Below, one piece after another: positions 23,884 through 33,202 of a DNA stretch of 47,719 nt (position 1 is its first letter; every line of letters starts with the position of its first letter). The DNA comes from Clostridia bacterium (GTDB lineage Bacteria; Bacillota; Clostridia; Christensenellales; Aristaeellaceae). The translations under genes were made by a program, and so were the position numbers. The notes beneath the pieces were generated by a model, which saw nothing but the letters and a program-made list of their open reading frames with translations, searched no databases and was not told the DNA's origin. Location: contig CAAGFE010000069.1 in NCBI GenBank assembly GCA_900769075.1, positions 1-47,719 of the forward strand, in the 5' to 3' direction.

Positions 23884-25827
23884 ATGCGCTTCGTTTTTGC
23901 CAGGCAGGACGCGCCGAGCCTTGCGCGTGCCCAGGAGCATTGTTTTCTGCTGACCAACGGCCTGGGAGGATATGCTTCCCTGTCGGCGGCCTTTTCCATG
24001 TCCCGGGCGGATCAGGGGATCCTGGTTTCCGCCCGCACCGCCCCCAATGACCGGGTGACGCTGGTCGCCCGATTGCAGGAAACCCTGCGCCTGGGTGCAC
24101 GGACGTACCATCTGTCCAGCCAGGAATTTGCCGACGGCACTGCCCCGGAGGACGGGTGGCGGCATCTGTCCGCCCTGACCGTGGAGGACGGCCCGCGCTG
24201 GGTCTACGATGTGCGGGGCGTCCGCGTGAAGCGCGAGGTCGGCATGGCCTTTGAGCAGAATGCCGCCGCCGTGGTCTACACCATTGAGAACCGTACCGCC
24301 GAGCCCTGCGAGCTGACCGTCCGCCCCCTGGTGCTGGGCTTTGAGAAGGGGCATGCGCCGCTGGAGAGATGGCCCGTCACGATGGAGCCCGGCTCCATCA
24401 CCGCCGGGGAGCAGCGGATTTACCTTGCCGCCAACGCCACGGTGTGCCCGGAGGCGCCCTGCTATCTCCTCCAAGCCTACGCCCATGACGCGCCCGACGG
24501 CCGCCCGGAAAAGGGCCTGGTCGCCGGCACGGGGAGCATCCGCATGGCGGCGCCACCGGGTGAAACGCAAGCCCTGACACTGGTGTTCTCCGACAGGGAG
24601 GGCGCGCCTTCCGCCGGGGATATCCTCGCCGCGCAGAAGGCACGCATGCAGGCCCTGCGGGCGCAGTCCGGCCTGACCGATCCCGTGGCCCAGCAGCTGG
24701 TCTGCGCGGCGGACGCCTATGTGGTGCGGCGGGCTTCCACCGGGGGGAAGTCAATCATCGCGGGCTATCCCTTTTTTGGGGACTGGGGCCGGGACACCAT
24801 GATCGCTCTGACCGGGTGTACCCTCAGCACCCGCCGCTTTGAGGACGCGAGGAGCATCCTGCGCACCTTCCTGCGCTATGAACAGGACGGCCTGGTGCCG
24901 AACCTCTTCCCCGAGGGCGCCTCGGAGCCGATGTACAACACCGCGGACGCGGCCCTGCTGCTGGTGAACGCGGTGGGGCTCTATGCGGAGAAAACCGGGG
25001 ATCTCGCCTTTGTCCGCGAGGCCTGGCCGGTGCTGGAGCGCATCATCCGCGCCTACCGCCAGGGCACGCGCCACGGCATCCGCATGGATGCGGACGGCCT
25101 GATCTGCGCAGGCGAGGGTCTGGACCAGGTGACCTGGATGGACGTGCGGGTGGGGGACATCCTCCCCACGCCCCGGCACGGCAAGCCGGTGGAAATCAAC
25201 GCCTATTGGTACAGTGCGCTGCGGGTCATGGACGCGCTGGCGGAGCGGCTCGGCCTGGATCGGGCGGATTATGCCCGCCTGGCGGAGCAGGTGAAGGCTT
25301 CCTTTGCGGCCTTCTGGATGGAGGACAAGCACTGCCTGAAGGACGTGCTGTCCGGCACGGCGGCGGATGAACAGATCCGCTGCAACCAGATCTGGGCGGT
25401 GACGCAGCCCTTCTCCCCGCTCACCCCGGCACAGGAGCGCGCCGTGGTGGACACGGTCTACGCCCATCTGTACACGCCCTGCGCCTTGCGCACCCTCTCT
25501 CCCGACGACAGCCAGTATCACGGTGCGTACGAGGGCCCGCAGCAGCAGCGCGACATGGCCTATCACCAGGGCACGGCGTGGGTGTTCCCGCTGGGGGCGT
25601 ATTATCTGGCGTATCTGCGCGTCCATGGATATTCCGCAGAAGCGGCGCAGGCCGTCCGCGAGGCACTGCTGCCCCTGGAAGCCACCCTCCGGGAGGGCTG
25701 CATCGGTCAGCTGGCGGAAATCTACAACGGCGATGCACCCGCCTTCAGCCGGGGATGCTTCGCCCAGGCCTGGAGCGTCGGCGAGATGCTGCGGGTGTAT
25801 GAGAAGCTGGAGGAGATCGGGCGCTGA
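23884..25827 (+). CDS. Amylo-alpha-1,6-glucosidase / glycogen debranching enzyme, GH133-type
   Basis: 647 aa; GGAGGG upstream of the ATG. An N-terminal beta-sandwich domain (1-265, starting with LLTNGLGGYASLS) precedes an alpha/alpha toroid (270-647). The catalytic region GYPFFGDWGRDTMIAL (294-309) and the EGLDQVTWMD and HQGTAWVFPLG stretches fit the bacterial GDE family. It removes alpha-1,6-linked glucose branches of glycogen or similar storage glucan in the cytoplasm; there is no signal peptide. It is a single gene with its own promoter. Its place beside a pectin lyase may be coincidental, or may reflect storing carbon from polysaccharide breakdown. Confidence 0.9.
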   Translation: MRFVFARQDAPSLARAQEHCFLLTNGLGGYASLSAAFSMSRADQGILVSARTAPNDRVTLVARLQETLRLGARTYHLSSQEFADGTAPEDGWRHLSALTVEDGPRWVYDVRGVRVKREVGMAFEQNAAAVVYTIENRTAEPCELTVRPLVLGFEKGHAPLERWPVTMEPGSITAGEQRIYLAANATVCPEAPCYLLQAYAHDAPDGRPEKGLVAGTGSIRMAAPPGETQALTLVFSDREGAPSAGDILAAQKARMQALRAQSGLTDPVAQQLVCAADAYVVRRASTGGKSIIAGYPFFGDWGRDTMIALTGCTLSTRRFEDARSILRTFLRYEQDGLVPNLFPEGASEPMYNTADAALLLVNAVGLYAEKTGDLAFVREAWPVLERIIRAYRQGTRHGIRMDADGLICAGEGLDQVTWMDVRVGDILPTPRHGKPVEINAYWYSALRVMDALAERLGLDRADYARLAEQVKASFAAFWMEDKHCLKDVLSGTAADEQIRCNQIWAVTQPFSPLTPAQERAVVDTVYAHLYTPCALRTLSPDDSQYHGAYEGPQQQRDMAYHQGTAWVFPLGAYYLAYLRVHGYSAEAAQAVREALLPLEATLREGCIGQLAEIYNGDAPAFSRGCFAQAWSVGEMLRVYEKLEEIGR

Positions 25828-25896
25828 GCGCCTTCGCCCGCTTCAGCGCTGTTGCGGTGGAAGCGTCAGCCGGAATGCCGCCAAATGAAATGATTT

Positions 25897-25927
25897 CACC
25901 CCCGGAAGCATGCAGCTGCCGGGGGTG
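25897..25927. terminator. Hairpin after the debranching gene
   Basis: CACCCCCGG (25897-25905) and CCGGGGGTG (25919-25927) form a 9 bp stem. The plus-strand tract after it is not T-rich (ATGCTGTACG), so termination for the debranching transcript is uncertain. The minus-strand side reads AAATCATTTC. Confidence 0.5.
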
Positions 25928-25938
25928 ATGCTGTACGC

Positions 25939-25970
25939 AAAAGGGCCGGAAGCCTTGCGGCTCCCGGCCC
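25939..25970 (-). terminator. Terminator of the sugar ABC operon
   Basis: GGGCCGG-AGCC and GGCT-CCGGCCC arms (25943-25954, 25959-25970) with loop TTGC are followed on the minus strand by four T residues (25939-25942). It lies about 30 bases after the binding-protein stop. Confidence 0.8.
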
Positions 25971-26001
25971 GGATTGGCTTTGCGCCTGTGCGGATCAGAA
26001 A

Positions 26002-27624
26002 TTACTTCTGGTTGTCGCGCAGCTTGGTGGTCATGCCAGCTTCGTAAGCTTCCTTGCGCTGCTCGATGACCTCGGCGTAACCGGCGTCCATGTATTCCTT
26101 GGTGTACTTCTCGTACAGGGCGTCGAACTCCTCAGGCTTGCACATGACCAGCTTGTCGTAGTACTCGGTGAACAGCGCCTGCAGGGTGCCGCGGTACTCG
26201 TTCTCAGCCTCGATGGTCTGGGAGAACAGCGCGTCGTTCATGGCGTAGCCCAGCTCGTACTTCTGCTTGTTCAGGTCATGCTGCTTGTACAGCTGCTCGG
26301 TGAAGTCCTGGGGCAGGCCCTTGGGGGAGTTCACAGCGATGGTGTCATAGTAGGTACCGGTCTTGCGGGCCTCGATGGCGCAGCACCAGTAGTCCTTGTT
26401 GTTGTTGTAGCCCTGCTGGTATTCGCCGTTGTACTCGCCAACCAGCGTGGGCACGCCGTCCACATAGTTGAAGTTCTCGCCCTCGATGCCGTACTGCATC
26501 ACGAACAGGTTCTCAGGCTGGATCATCCACTCCAGGTACATCATGGCAGCCAGGTGCTGCTCTTCGTTGGCGTCCTTGGAGAAGCCGATGATCATGCCCA
26601 TGGGGTTCTCAGCGCGGTAGATGGGATCGGCCGCAGCGGACAGCTTCACGCTCTCGTCAGCCATCTCGGTGTAGACGGCCAGCTTGGCGTCGGGATTCTG
26701 GGCGTAGAAGTTGTTCAGCAGGTACATGTCGGGCGCGATGTAAGCGCCGTAGGAATAGGTCTTGCCGGCGTAGAAGTTCGCCTCGGCAGTGACGGTATCG
26801 ATGACGTAGTACTCGGGGTTGGTGATGCCCAGGTTGTAGTCCTCGTTCGCGCGGCGGACGGCTTCCTTCGCGGGAGCCCAGCCCATCGCGGGGATGGAGA
26901 AGTCGCCGTACATGGCCCACTCCAGCTCATCCATGGGCAGGGTGCGGGTGTTGTAGATCTGGTAGCCGCTGTTGGCGGAGAAGGCAGCGCCGCCGCCGGG
27001 ATACTCGCACAGGCCAGCCTGCTTGATCTTCAGCATGGCGTCCACATACTCTTCGCGGCCGACGGGGATGTGGTCATAGCCGACAGCCTCCAGCCAGTCC
27101 ATGCGGTAGAAGGTGGTGAAGTTCACGTTGGTGGCAGAGTAGGGACGCTCGGCCATGACGAAGTAGTCTTCGCCGCCGATGGCGGTGTAGGACAGGTGGC
27201 CATTCTCAACCATCTTGGCATAGTAGGTGGGGGCGATGGTCTTGAAGTAGTCCAGATCGATGGGCACGAGGAAGCCGTCGTTCGCCCAGCGGGAAACCTT
27301 GGGGTAGTCGTACTCCATCATGATCGCGGGCAGCGCGTCACGGCCAGCCAGCAGATCATAGTCCGCCTCAACCGCGCTGCGGGTGATCGGGATGAACTCC
27401 ATCTTAATGTTGTACTTGTCGCCGAAGTTCTCCTGGATCCACTTGGTCCAGTAGTTCTCCCGGACAGCGACCTTGTAGCCGCGGTCATACACAGGGATCT
27501 TCAGCTCAACGGTCTTCTCGAAGGGCTTCCACGCGGCCATGCCGGTGGCTTCCTCAGCAGAGGCGAAGCTGAACATGCTCAGCACCATCGCCAGCGCCAG
27601 GATCAGGGTAACAATGCGCTTCAT
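26002..27624 (-). CDS. Sugar ABC transporter substrate-binding protein
   Basis: 540 aa; AGGAGG upstream. The signal peptide ends at about residue 23 (SFASA) and no lipobox cysteine is visible, unusual for a Gram-positive binding protein, so anchoring is unexplained. Length, the VDAMLKIK segment and the cluster 1-type fold match the large LipO/YtcQ-like binding proteins that work with LplB/YtcP permeases on pectin- or rhamnogalacturonan-derived oligosaccharides. It is last in the operon after two permeases and separated from them by 108 bases containing a hairpin. Its ligand is inferred from the neighbouring PL9, PL11 and GH43 genes. Confidence 0.88.
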   Translation of the reverse strand: MKRIVTLILALAMVLSMFSFASAEEATGMAAWKPFEKTVELKIPVYDRGYKVAVRENYWTKWIQENFGDKYNIKMEFIPITRSAVEADYDLLAGRDALPAIMMEYDYPKVSRWANDGFLVPIDLDYFKTIAPTYYAKMVENGHLSYTAIGGEDYFVMAERPYSATNVNFTTFYRMDWLEAVGYDHIPVGREEYVDAMLKIKQAGLCEYPGGGAAFSANSGYQIYNTRTLPMDELEWAMYGDFSIPAMGWAPAKEAVRRANEDYNLGITNPEYYVIDTVTAEANFYAGKTYSYGAYIAPDMYLLNNFYAQNPDAKLAVYTEMADESVKLSAAADPIYRAENPMGMIIGFSKDANEEQHLAAMMYLEWMIQPENLFVMQYGIEGENFNYVDGVPTLVGEYNGEYQQGYNNNKDYWCCAIEARKTGTYYDTIAVNSPKGLPQDFTEQLYKQHDLNKQKYELGYAMNDALFSQTIEAENEYRGTLQALFTEYYDKLVMCKPEEFDALYEKYTKEYMDAGYAEVIEQRKEAYEAGMTTKLRDNQK

Positions 27625-27653
27625 AGGGGGTACCTCCTTTTAGTTGTATGATC

Positions 27654-27674
27654 ATGGCGGATGCCTTCCGCCAT
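27654..27674 (-). other. Intercistronic hairpin before the binding-protein gene
   Basis: ATGGCGG (27654-27660) and CCGCCAT (27668-27674) form a perfect 7 bp stem between the second permease and the binding protein. Such stems often stabilise the binding-protein part of an ABC transcript so that it is made in excess. Confidence 0.45.
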
Positions 27675-27732
27675 AAATCCAGGATTGAGAACCCATTCTT
27701 TCCGGTCGCGGGCAACGACCCTGTCCGTCGGC

Positions 27733-28671
27733 TTAGCCCTTGACGGAGCCGATCATTGCGCCCTTGACGAAGTGCTTCTGCACGAAGGGATAGATCAGCA
27801 GGATGGGCAGCGTGGTAACCATGATGGCAGCGGCCTGCTGCACCTCGGGGTTGGTCACCTGGGCGGAGCCCTCCGCCATGGCGATGGTCTGCGCCTCGTT
27901 GGCGTTGCTCACCATCTGGTAGAGCAGGTACTGGATCATCTTGAGGTTTTCGTTCAGCTTGATGAAGTACATGTTATCGCTGTAGGAGTTCCAGCGGCCG
28001 ACGGCGTAGAACAGCAGCAGCGTGGCGATGATGGGCTTGGACAGGGGCAGCACCACCTTGAACAGGATGCGGAAGTAGCCCGCGCCGTCCAGGAAGGCGC
28101 TTTCCTCCAGGGACGGCGGAATGCTGCTCTGCAGGAAGGACTTCATCACCAGCATGTTATAGGGGGAGAAAATCAGCGGCAGGATCAGCACCCACACCGT
28201 GTCCAGCATATGGTAGGAGTTGTACAGCAGGTAGGTGGGAATCAGGCCCGCGCCGAAGTACATGGGGAACATCAGCAGGAAGGACAGCACCGGGCGGAAG
28301 GGCAGATCCTTCTTCGTCAGCGGGTAGGCGGCACAGATGGTGACCGCCACGCCCAGGATGGCGAACACCACCGTCACGATGGCGCTGTATACGATGGAAT
28401 AGGTCATGCGGCCATCCTTGAGGATGGAGACATACGCCTGGGTGTTGAAGTCCACCGGCCAGAACACGACCTGCTGGGACGCAACGGCGGCGTTGGAGGA
28501 AAAAGACTTGGCGATGATGTGGAAGAACGGGAAGATGCAGGTGCAGCACAGCAGCGCAATCACCAGCATCATGATGGCATCGGCAATGCTGAAATGGGAT
28601 ACAGCATGCGTACCGTCGCCGGAGATGCTGTCGTTGTTGACCTCAGTGGTCTTCTTCTTGAACAGACTCAT
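27733..28671 (-). CDS. Sugar ABC permease, YtcP/LplC-type
   Basis: 312 aa from the ATG at 28671, seven bases after AAGGAGG; a GTG two codons earlier touches the ribosome site and is unlikely. About six TM segments are visible. The cytoplasmic EAA loop EESAFLDGAG (189-198), where the ATPase docks, is conserved. It follows the other permease by 12 bases. No ATPase gene lies in the window, so a shared MsmX-like ATPase is expected to energise the importer. Confidence 0.92.
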   Translation of the reverse strand: MSLFKKKTTEVNNDSISGDGTHAVSHFSIADAIMMLVIALLCCTCIFPFFHIIAKSFSSNAAVASQQVVFWPVDFNTQAYVSILKDGRMTYSIVYSAIVTVVFAILGVAVTICAAYPLTKKDLPFRPVLSFLLMFPMYFGAGLIPTYLLYNSYHMLDTVWVLILPLIFSPYNMLVMKSFLQSSIPPSLEESAFLDGAGYFRILFKVVLPLSKPIIATLLLFYAVGRWNSYSDNMYFIKLNENLKMIQYLLYQMVSNANEAQTIAMAEGSAQVTNPEVQQAAAIMVTTLPILLIYPFVQKHFVKGAMIGSVKG

Positions 28672-28683
28672 ACGCACGCCTCC

Positions 28684-29640
28684 TTACAGCAAGCCGTCTT
28701 CGCCGATCAGCTTGGCAAAGCGGTCAGCCAGCAGCACCAGAATCAGGCCGACCAGCGACTGGAACAGGTTCACTGCGGTGGACATGCTGTAATTGCCGCC
28801 GGAGCCCAGGCCCTTTTCGTACACATAGATGGCCAGCTGGTACTGGTACTCACGCACCTGGGTGTTGCCGAAAACCTTCAGCGCCTCGAAGTTGGAGCCC
28901 ATCAGGCGGCCCAGGTTCATGATCAGCAATGTGATGATGGTGCCCTTGATGCCCGGCAGGGTGATGTGGAGCATGCGTTTCCAGCGGCCTGCGCCGTCGA
29001 TCATGGCAGCCTCGTACAGTTCGCCGTTGATGCCGGTGAGCGCTGCCAGGTAGATGATCGTTCCCCAGCCCATGCCTTGCCACACGCCGATGAGCAGATA
29101 GGTCACGGCCCAGTGGGTCTTTTCGGTCAGGAACGGAATCCCCTTTTCGATCCAGCCGACCTTCATCAACAGCACGTTCACCAATCCGGTGGTCGGGCGG
29201 AACAGGCTGTACGCCAGGGATCCGATGATGACCCAGGACAGGAAGTGGGGCAGGTACAGGATGGTCTGGGAAATCTTCTTGAAGCGGGGATACTTCAGCT
29301 CGTTGAGCATCAGCGCCAGGATAATGGGCGCCGGGAAGGACAGGGCCAGGCCCAGGATGTTGAACACGAGCGAGTTACGCAGCGCGCGGAAGAAGTCACG
29401 ATCGCGGAACACCTTCTCGAAGATCCCCCAGCCGACCCATTTGCTGCGCTCAAAGCCCAGGGCGGGCTTATAGTTGTAAAACACGATGCGCAGCCCCGGA
29501 TACGCGGCATAGTTGAAGATGAACACCAGCGCCAGGGGGATCAGAATCATCAGCATCAGCGGCCAGTACTTCCTGATGCGTTTCCACAAGTGGCGCGATC
29601 TGCCCATTTGCTTCAGGGATTTCCTCTCCACGCGCTCCAT
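28684..29640 (-). CDS. Sugar ABC permease, LplB-type
   Basis: 318 aa from the ATG at 29640, preceded by AAAGGAGG at eight bases. The frame is open 15 codons further upstream, but without a ribosome site. About six TM segments are visible; the EAA loop ELYEAAMIDGAG (208-219) is intact. The family brings in di- to oligosaccharides together with YtcP/LplC permeases. It is first in the operon and divergent from the AraC regulator, which is the likely controller. Confidence 0.92.
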   Translation of the reverse strand: MERVERKSLKQMGRSRHLWKRIRKYWPLMLMILIPLALVFIFNYAAYPGLRIVFYNYKPALGFERSKWVGWGIFEKVFRDRDFFRALRNSLVFNILGLALSFPAPIILALMLNELKYPRFKKISQTILYLPHFLSWVIIGSLAYSLFRPTTGLVNVLLMKVGWIEKGIPFLTEKTHWAVTYLLIGVWQGMGWGTIIYLAALTGINGELYEAAMIDGAGRWKRMLHITLPGIKGTIITLLIMNLGRLMGSNFEALKVFGNTQVREYQYQLAIYVYEKGLGSGGNYSMSTAVNLFQSLVGLILVLLADRFAKLIGEDGLL

Positions 29641-29725
29641 CGCAACAGCCTCCTTTGAAATCACAGATGGAAAATTGCGCAGCATATCTTCGCCGGCACG
29701 TTATTTCCGTCACTTCTTGATTCTT

Positions 29726-29755
29726 ATTATAGCGCAATGCACGGGATGCTTCCAA
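29726..29755 (-). promoter_or_regulatory. Promoter of the sugar ABC operon
   Basis: On the minus strand TTGGAA (29750-29755), an 18 bp spacer and a perfect TATAAT (29726-29731). It lies in an AT-rich stretch between the operon and the AraC gene. Confidence 0.6.
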
Positions 29756-29808
29756 CCTCAAAGCAATCGAACACTGCTCAAAAACAACCATTTATACTGA
29801 ATTTGCTC

Positions 29809-29837
29809 TTTTCATTCCGTTCAAAACATGCTATACT
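29809..29837 (+). promoter_or_regulatory. Probable promoter of the AraC regulator gene
   Basis: TTTTCA (29809-29814) and TATACT (29832-29837) are spaced 17 bp apart, about 50 bases before the chosen start. The AT-rich stretch 29756-29808 between the two promoters is the natural place for AraC binding, but I could not pick out a clear repeat. Confidence 0.45.
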
Positions 29838-29886
29838 GGTCAAGGAATGAACAGAAATGACAATGGAAAGGAGGGAGAACACGCCA

Positions 29887-30831
29887 ATGGCCAGGACAAA
29901 AAGGGAAGTTGTGGAGTATCGTATCTATGATCTTCCTGTGGACATGCCCGTGCTGACGCTCTCCGGCGATCAGTGGCGCATTTCGGATTCGCCTTCCCCC
30001 CGGCTGCATTTTCACAACTGTCTGGAGATCGGCTTCTGCCATTCGGACAGCGGCTATCTCCGCTTTGAGGACGAGGTCGTGCCCTTCCGCGCGGGCGATG
30101 TGTTCCTCATCCCCCGCCACGTCCCCCACACCACCTGCTCCAGCAAGGGCTGCCGCAGCCTCTGGTCCTATCTGTATGTGGATCTGGACGTACTGGCCCG
30201 TTCGGTGCTGGACGCTGCCAAGGCCACGGCCAGCCAATCGGTGCAGTGGCCCAATCGCTACCTGAAATTCAGCGCGGGCGCCCGGCCGGAACGGATCGCC
30301 TTCCTCGCCCAGTGCATGATGGAGGAAGCCCTGCATCCCCAGCCCGAATCCCCGCGTATGCTGCGGGTTTACGCCATGGCCATGAACCTGGAGCTGTCCC
30401 GCCTGTTCGCCGCCGACGCCCAGACGTTGAGCAAGCCCAGCAGGCTGTTCCCGCTCAAGCCTGCGCTGGAGTACATCCTTGATCACTACATGGAGCCCTG
30501 CGATACCGAAACCCTGGCTTCCATGTGTCACCTGTCCCAGACGCATTTCCGCCGCCTGTTCCTCTCCTCCATGGACGCAACGCCCTTGCAGTTCGTCATC
30601 TCCACCCGCATTTATCAGGCGTGCATCCTGCTGGCCAACACCAACGATCCCGTGCTTTCCATCGCCCAGGCGGTGGGCATGCCCTCCGCGTCCTCCTTCA
30701 ACCGGAATTTCCAGCAGCTCATGGGCATGAGTCCCCGCCAATACCGCGCCAATCTCGACCAGACCGGCGACAGCTCCTGCCGCAGCGGCGAGGTGCTGGC
30801 CTACAAGGGCTGGACGCTGCCGGACCGGTAA
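29887..30831 (+). CDS. AraC-family transcriptional regulator
   Basis: 314 aa from the ATG at 29887, after AGGAGGGAG; an upstream in-frame ATG at 29857 has a weaker AAGGA site. The N-terminal cupin-like sensing domain (about 30-110, HFHNCLEIGFCHSDSGYLRF, DVFLIPRHVPHTT) is followed by a C-terminal double HTH (about 200-295, TETLASMCHLSQTHFRRLF and QAVGMPSASSFNRNFQQ, ending GMSPRQYR). It probably senses a sugar ligand and activates the divergent ABC operon. A convergent terminator is shared with the PL11 gene. Confidence 0.92.
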   Translation: MARTKREVVEYRIYDLPVDMPVLTLSGDQWRISDSPSPRLHFHNCLEIGFCHSDSGYLRFEDEVVPFRAGDVFLIPRHVPHTTCSSKGCRSLWSYLYVDLDVLARSVLDAAKATASQSVQWPNRYLKFSAGARPERIAFLAQCMMEEALHPQPESPRMLRVYAMAMNLELSRLFAADAQTLSKPSRLFPLKPALEYILDHYMEPCDTETLASMCHLSQTHFRRLFLSSMDATPLQFVISTRIYQACILLANTNDPVLSIAQAVGMPSASSFNRNFQQLMGMSPRQYRANLDQTGDSSCRSGEVLAYKGWTLPDR

Positions 30832-30852
30832 GCGCTGACAAAATCCGCACAG

Positions 30853-30895
30853 AAAAATCCCCCGCTGACGACCTCAAACCGGTCAGCGGGGGATT
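30853..30895. terminator. Bidirectional terminator between AraC and PL11 genes
   Basis: AATCCCCCGCTGAC (30856-30869) and GTCAGCGGGGGATT (30882-30895) form a 14 bp stem. On the minus strand it runs into a T-tract (A-run from 30853), ending the PL11 transcript; the plus-strand tail is weaker (CTTGCTTG). Confidence 0.85.
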
Positions 30896-30906
30896 CTTGC
30901 TTGATA

Positions 30907-33066
30907 TCAGTCCTGCAGCCCCTGCCACACATCGCGGAAATCCATATCGTGGGCATAGTAGAACGACGGATAGCCCGGCTGGTTGTAGCAGTTGTTCTGC
31001 CAGGCCACGCCGCAGCGGTACATCGGGTTGTGCATGAGGGTGTGCAGCTTGTGGGCGGTCACATCGGTGGAAACGTAGATGCGGATGGCGGAGGAATCCT
31101 CCGTGCGCAGGAGAATCTCCTCGCGGAAGTCGCCGAAGATGTCCGCCACCAGCCCGGGATTGCCCTTGGTGCCGTTGTTGGTCAGCGTGCCCTCGGGGCG
31201 GAGCATCACGCCGTGGCGGATATCGCTGATCAACCCGCACTTGACCTTCTCGCCCAGATAGTCCGCGCCGTCGGTGAACTGGGTGGTCAGATCGCCCGCC
31301 CAGTAGATGCGCATGTTGGTGGAGGGATTCTTCACGTCCAGGAATTCGCCCTTGACGTTGCGCATCTGCATGGCCCAGACCTCCAATCCGCGCCCGTCGG
31401 TGACGTCGCCGATCATGCAGCGGCCCAGATCGCCCTCGTAGTATTCGCCGAAGAACGCCTCGCCGGTTTTCGCGTCCCGCAGGGCATAGCCGTAGGGGGC
31501 CGCCTTGCCCTCCTCGAACACGTTGAAGATCTGGTAGCCCTCCCGGTCGGGGTCGATCTTCGCCACATGCATCGCGTCGCCGTGGCCCAGCTTGGCGATC
31601 ACGCCGTCGGGGCGCATGGCGGCGGAGGAATACAGCACCGTGCCGTCATGGTCGATGCAGGCCGCGCCGTAGATGATTTCCATGCAGCCGTCGCCGTCCA
31701 CATCGGCGGTGGACAGGCTGTGGTTGCCCTGCCCGGCGATGCAGCCGTACACGGGGTCGGTGCCGTCGTGGGGGTCGCCCGCCATGCGGCAGAAGGGATT
31801 CTGCATCGGCACGAAGCCGCTGTCCACCGTCCAGCGCCGGCAGAATGCGCCGTCCCTGAAGTCATAGGCGGCGATGCAGGCGCGGGTGTAGTAGCCCCGG
31901 CAGACGATGAGCGAGGGATGCACCCCGTCCAGGTAAGCCACGCCGGACAGGAAGCGATCCACCCGGTTGCAGGGCTCGATGCGGAACCAGGCGTAATCAC
32001 CCCAGAGCAAGCCGTCGTCCATTCGCGGGAAGGGGAAGTCAATGGTCTGCAGCTCGCGGCCCTCGGCGGAGAACATGGTCAGGTACTCCGGGCCGTCGTA
32101 GATAAAGCCCTCAAACTTGCGCAGCTCGTTGCGGGGCGAGCGGCTGGGGGCGTATTCGTCGATGAAGTAATCCGCCAGGGCCAGCGCGTCCTTTTCGCTC
32201 AGCGGGTAATCGCAGCGCGGTTCGATGCCGAAGCATTCCTCCAGCGTCTGGGGCCAGTGCTTCGCCGCCACCTCGGGGTGGACCTGCCAGCCCATGAACA
32301 CCTCCGCCATGTGGCGGCGGTAGTCCTCCGCCGAGCAAACATAGTTGTCCTGATGGCTGACGCCCGCGGCGACGTCCCTTTCCGGCAGGGTGATGTAGTC
32401 CGTCACGGTGCTGCCGTCGGCGCCGTAGCGGGTGATGCAGGTGCCGGGCGCGGTCTTGACCGCCATTTCGGCCTTGCCGTCGCCGTCAAAGTCGTACACC
32501 ATGAACTGGGTGTAATGCGCCCCCGCGCGGATGTTCACGCCCATATCGACCCGCCAGAGCAGCGTGCCGTCCAGGCGGACGCAGTCGATGTAGCACTTGC
32601 CGGTGTAGCCCTTGATGGACACATCCTGGGAGTTGGTGGGATCCCATTTGACGAAGAGCTCGTACTGCCCGTCGCCGTCCACATCGCCCACGGATAGGTC
32701 GTTGGCGGTGTACTCATAAGCCTGGCCCGCGGGGGTCACGCCGCCCTCGGGCTTGTGCAGGGGGATGTCCAGATAGCCGTTGGCCCAGGGCTTCACGGGC
32801 TTGCAGGGCGGAAGCGCTGCGCCGTCCAGGATGGCGGCAACCGCGTATTCGTCATCCGCCGTGCCGGAAGGATCGGCATAGTTGGTGCTGTCGGTGACGG
32901 TGGCGATGGCCTCGCCGTTGCGCAGCACGATGAAATCCGCGCCGGTCAGGCGATCCTTCTCGGCGCCGCGCACTTCCTCACGCAGGAAGCGCCAGGACAG
33001 GTACACGCCGTTCTCTGTTTTGACGGCCACCAGGCCGCGGTCAAGCTTTTCCAGCTGGGGCTGCAT
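30907..33066 (-). CDS. Rhamnogalacturonan lyase, polysaccharide lyase family 11-type
   Basis: 719 aa from the ATG at 33066, seven bases after AAAGGAGGAG. The N-terminal Ig-like domain (RGLVAVKTENGVYLSWRFL, 9-27) and an eight-bladed propeller with many calcium-type DVDGDG and DFDGDGKAE loops are typical of PL11 (YesW/YesX). These enzymes cleave the rhamnose-galacturonate backbone of pectin by beta-elimination. No signal peptide is visible, so it should act in the cytoplasm, like Bacillus YesX, on imported fragments. It is longer than YesX (about 610 aa), mostly through an insert between about 235 and 300. It diverges from the GH43 gene with back-to-back promoters. Confidence 0.9.
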   Translation of the reverse strand: MQPQLEKLDRGLVAVKTENGVYLSWRFLREEVRGAEKDRLTGADFIVLRNGEAIATVTDSTNYADPSGTADDEYAVAAILDGAALPPCKPVKPWANGYLDIPLHKPEGGVTPAGQAYEYTANDLSVGDVDGDGQYELFVKWDPTNSQDVSIKGYTGKCYIDCVRLDGTLLWRVDMGVNIRAGAHYTQFMVYDFDGDGKAEMAVKTAPGTCITRYGADGSTVTDYITLPERDVAAGVSHQDNYVCSAEDYRRHMAEVFMGWQVHPEVAAKHWPQTLEECFGIEPRCDYPLSEKDALALADYFIDEYAPSRSPRNELRKFEGFIYDGPEYLTMFSAEGRELQTIDFPFPRMDDGLLWGDYAWFRIEPCNRVDRFLSGVAYLDGVHPSLIVCRGYYTRACIAAYDFRDGAFCRRWTVDSGFVPMQNPFCRMAGDPHDGTDPVYGCIAGQGNHSLSTADVDGDGCMEIIYGAACIDHDGTVLYSSAAMRPDGVIAKLGHGDAMHVAKIDPDREGYQIFNVFEEGKAAPYGYALRDAKTGEAFFGEYYEGDLGRCMIGDVTDGRGLEVWAMQMRNVKGEFLDVKNPSTNMRIYWAGDLTTQFTDGADYLGEKVKCGLISDIRHGVMLRPEGTLTNNGTKGNPGLVADIFGDFREEILLRTEDSSAIRIYVSTDVTAHKLHTLMHNPMYRCGVAWQNNCYNQPGYPSFYYAHDMDFRDVWQGLQD

Positions 33067-33106
33067 GGATAACTCCTCCTTTATCTGACGCACCGGATTT
33101 GTTCAT

Positions 33107-33172
33107 ATTTTAGTGGAAGACCTGCGCCCTGTCAAGATACCCCTTGAAAATGCCGCCCGAATGTGCGACAAT
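33107..33172. promoter_or_regulatory. Back-to-back promoters for PL11 and GH43 genes
   Basis: Minus strand: consensus TTGACA (33130-33135), 17 bp, TAAAAT (33107-33112). Plus strand: TTGAAA (33144-33149), 17 bp, GACAAT (33167-33172). The two -35 boxes are only eight bases apart, so one regulator bound between them could control both genes. Confidence 0.65.
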
Positions 33173-33202
33173 GGGGGAAGCATCACAAAAGGAGGCCCCG
33201 GT

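Noticed and set aside
26002..29640. An ATPase belonging to the sugar importer
   Set aside because: No NBD motifs occur between the importer genes; the only intact ABC ATPase in the window is the BMP-type one, which belongs to another importer class.
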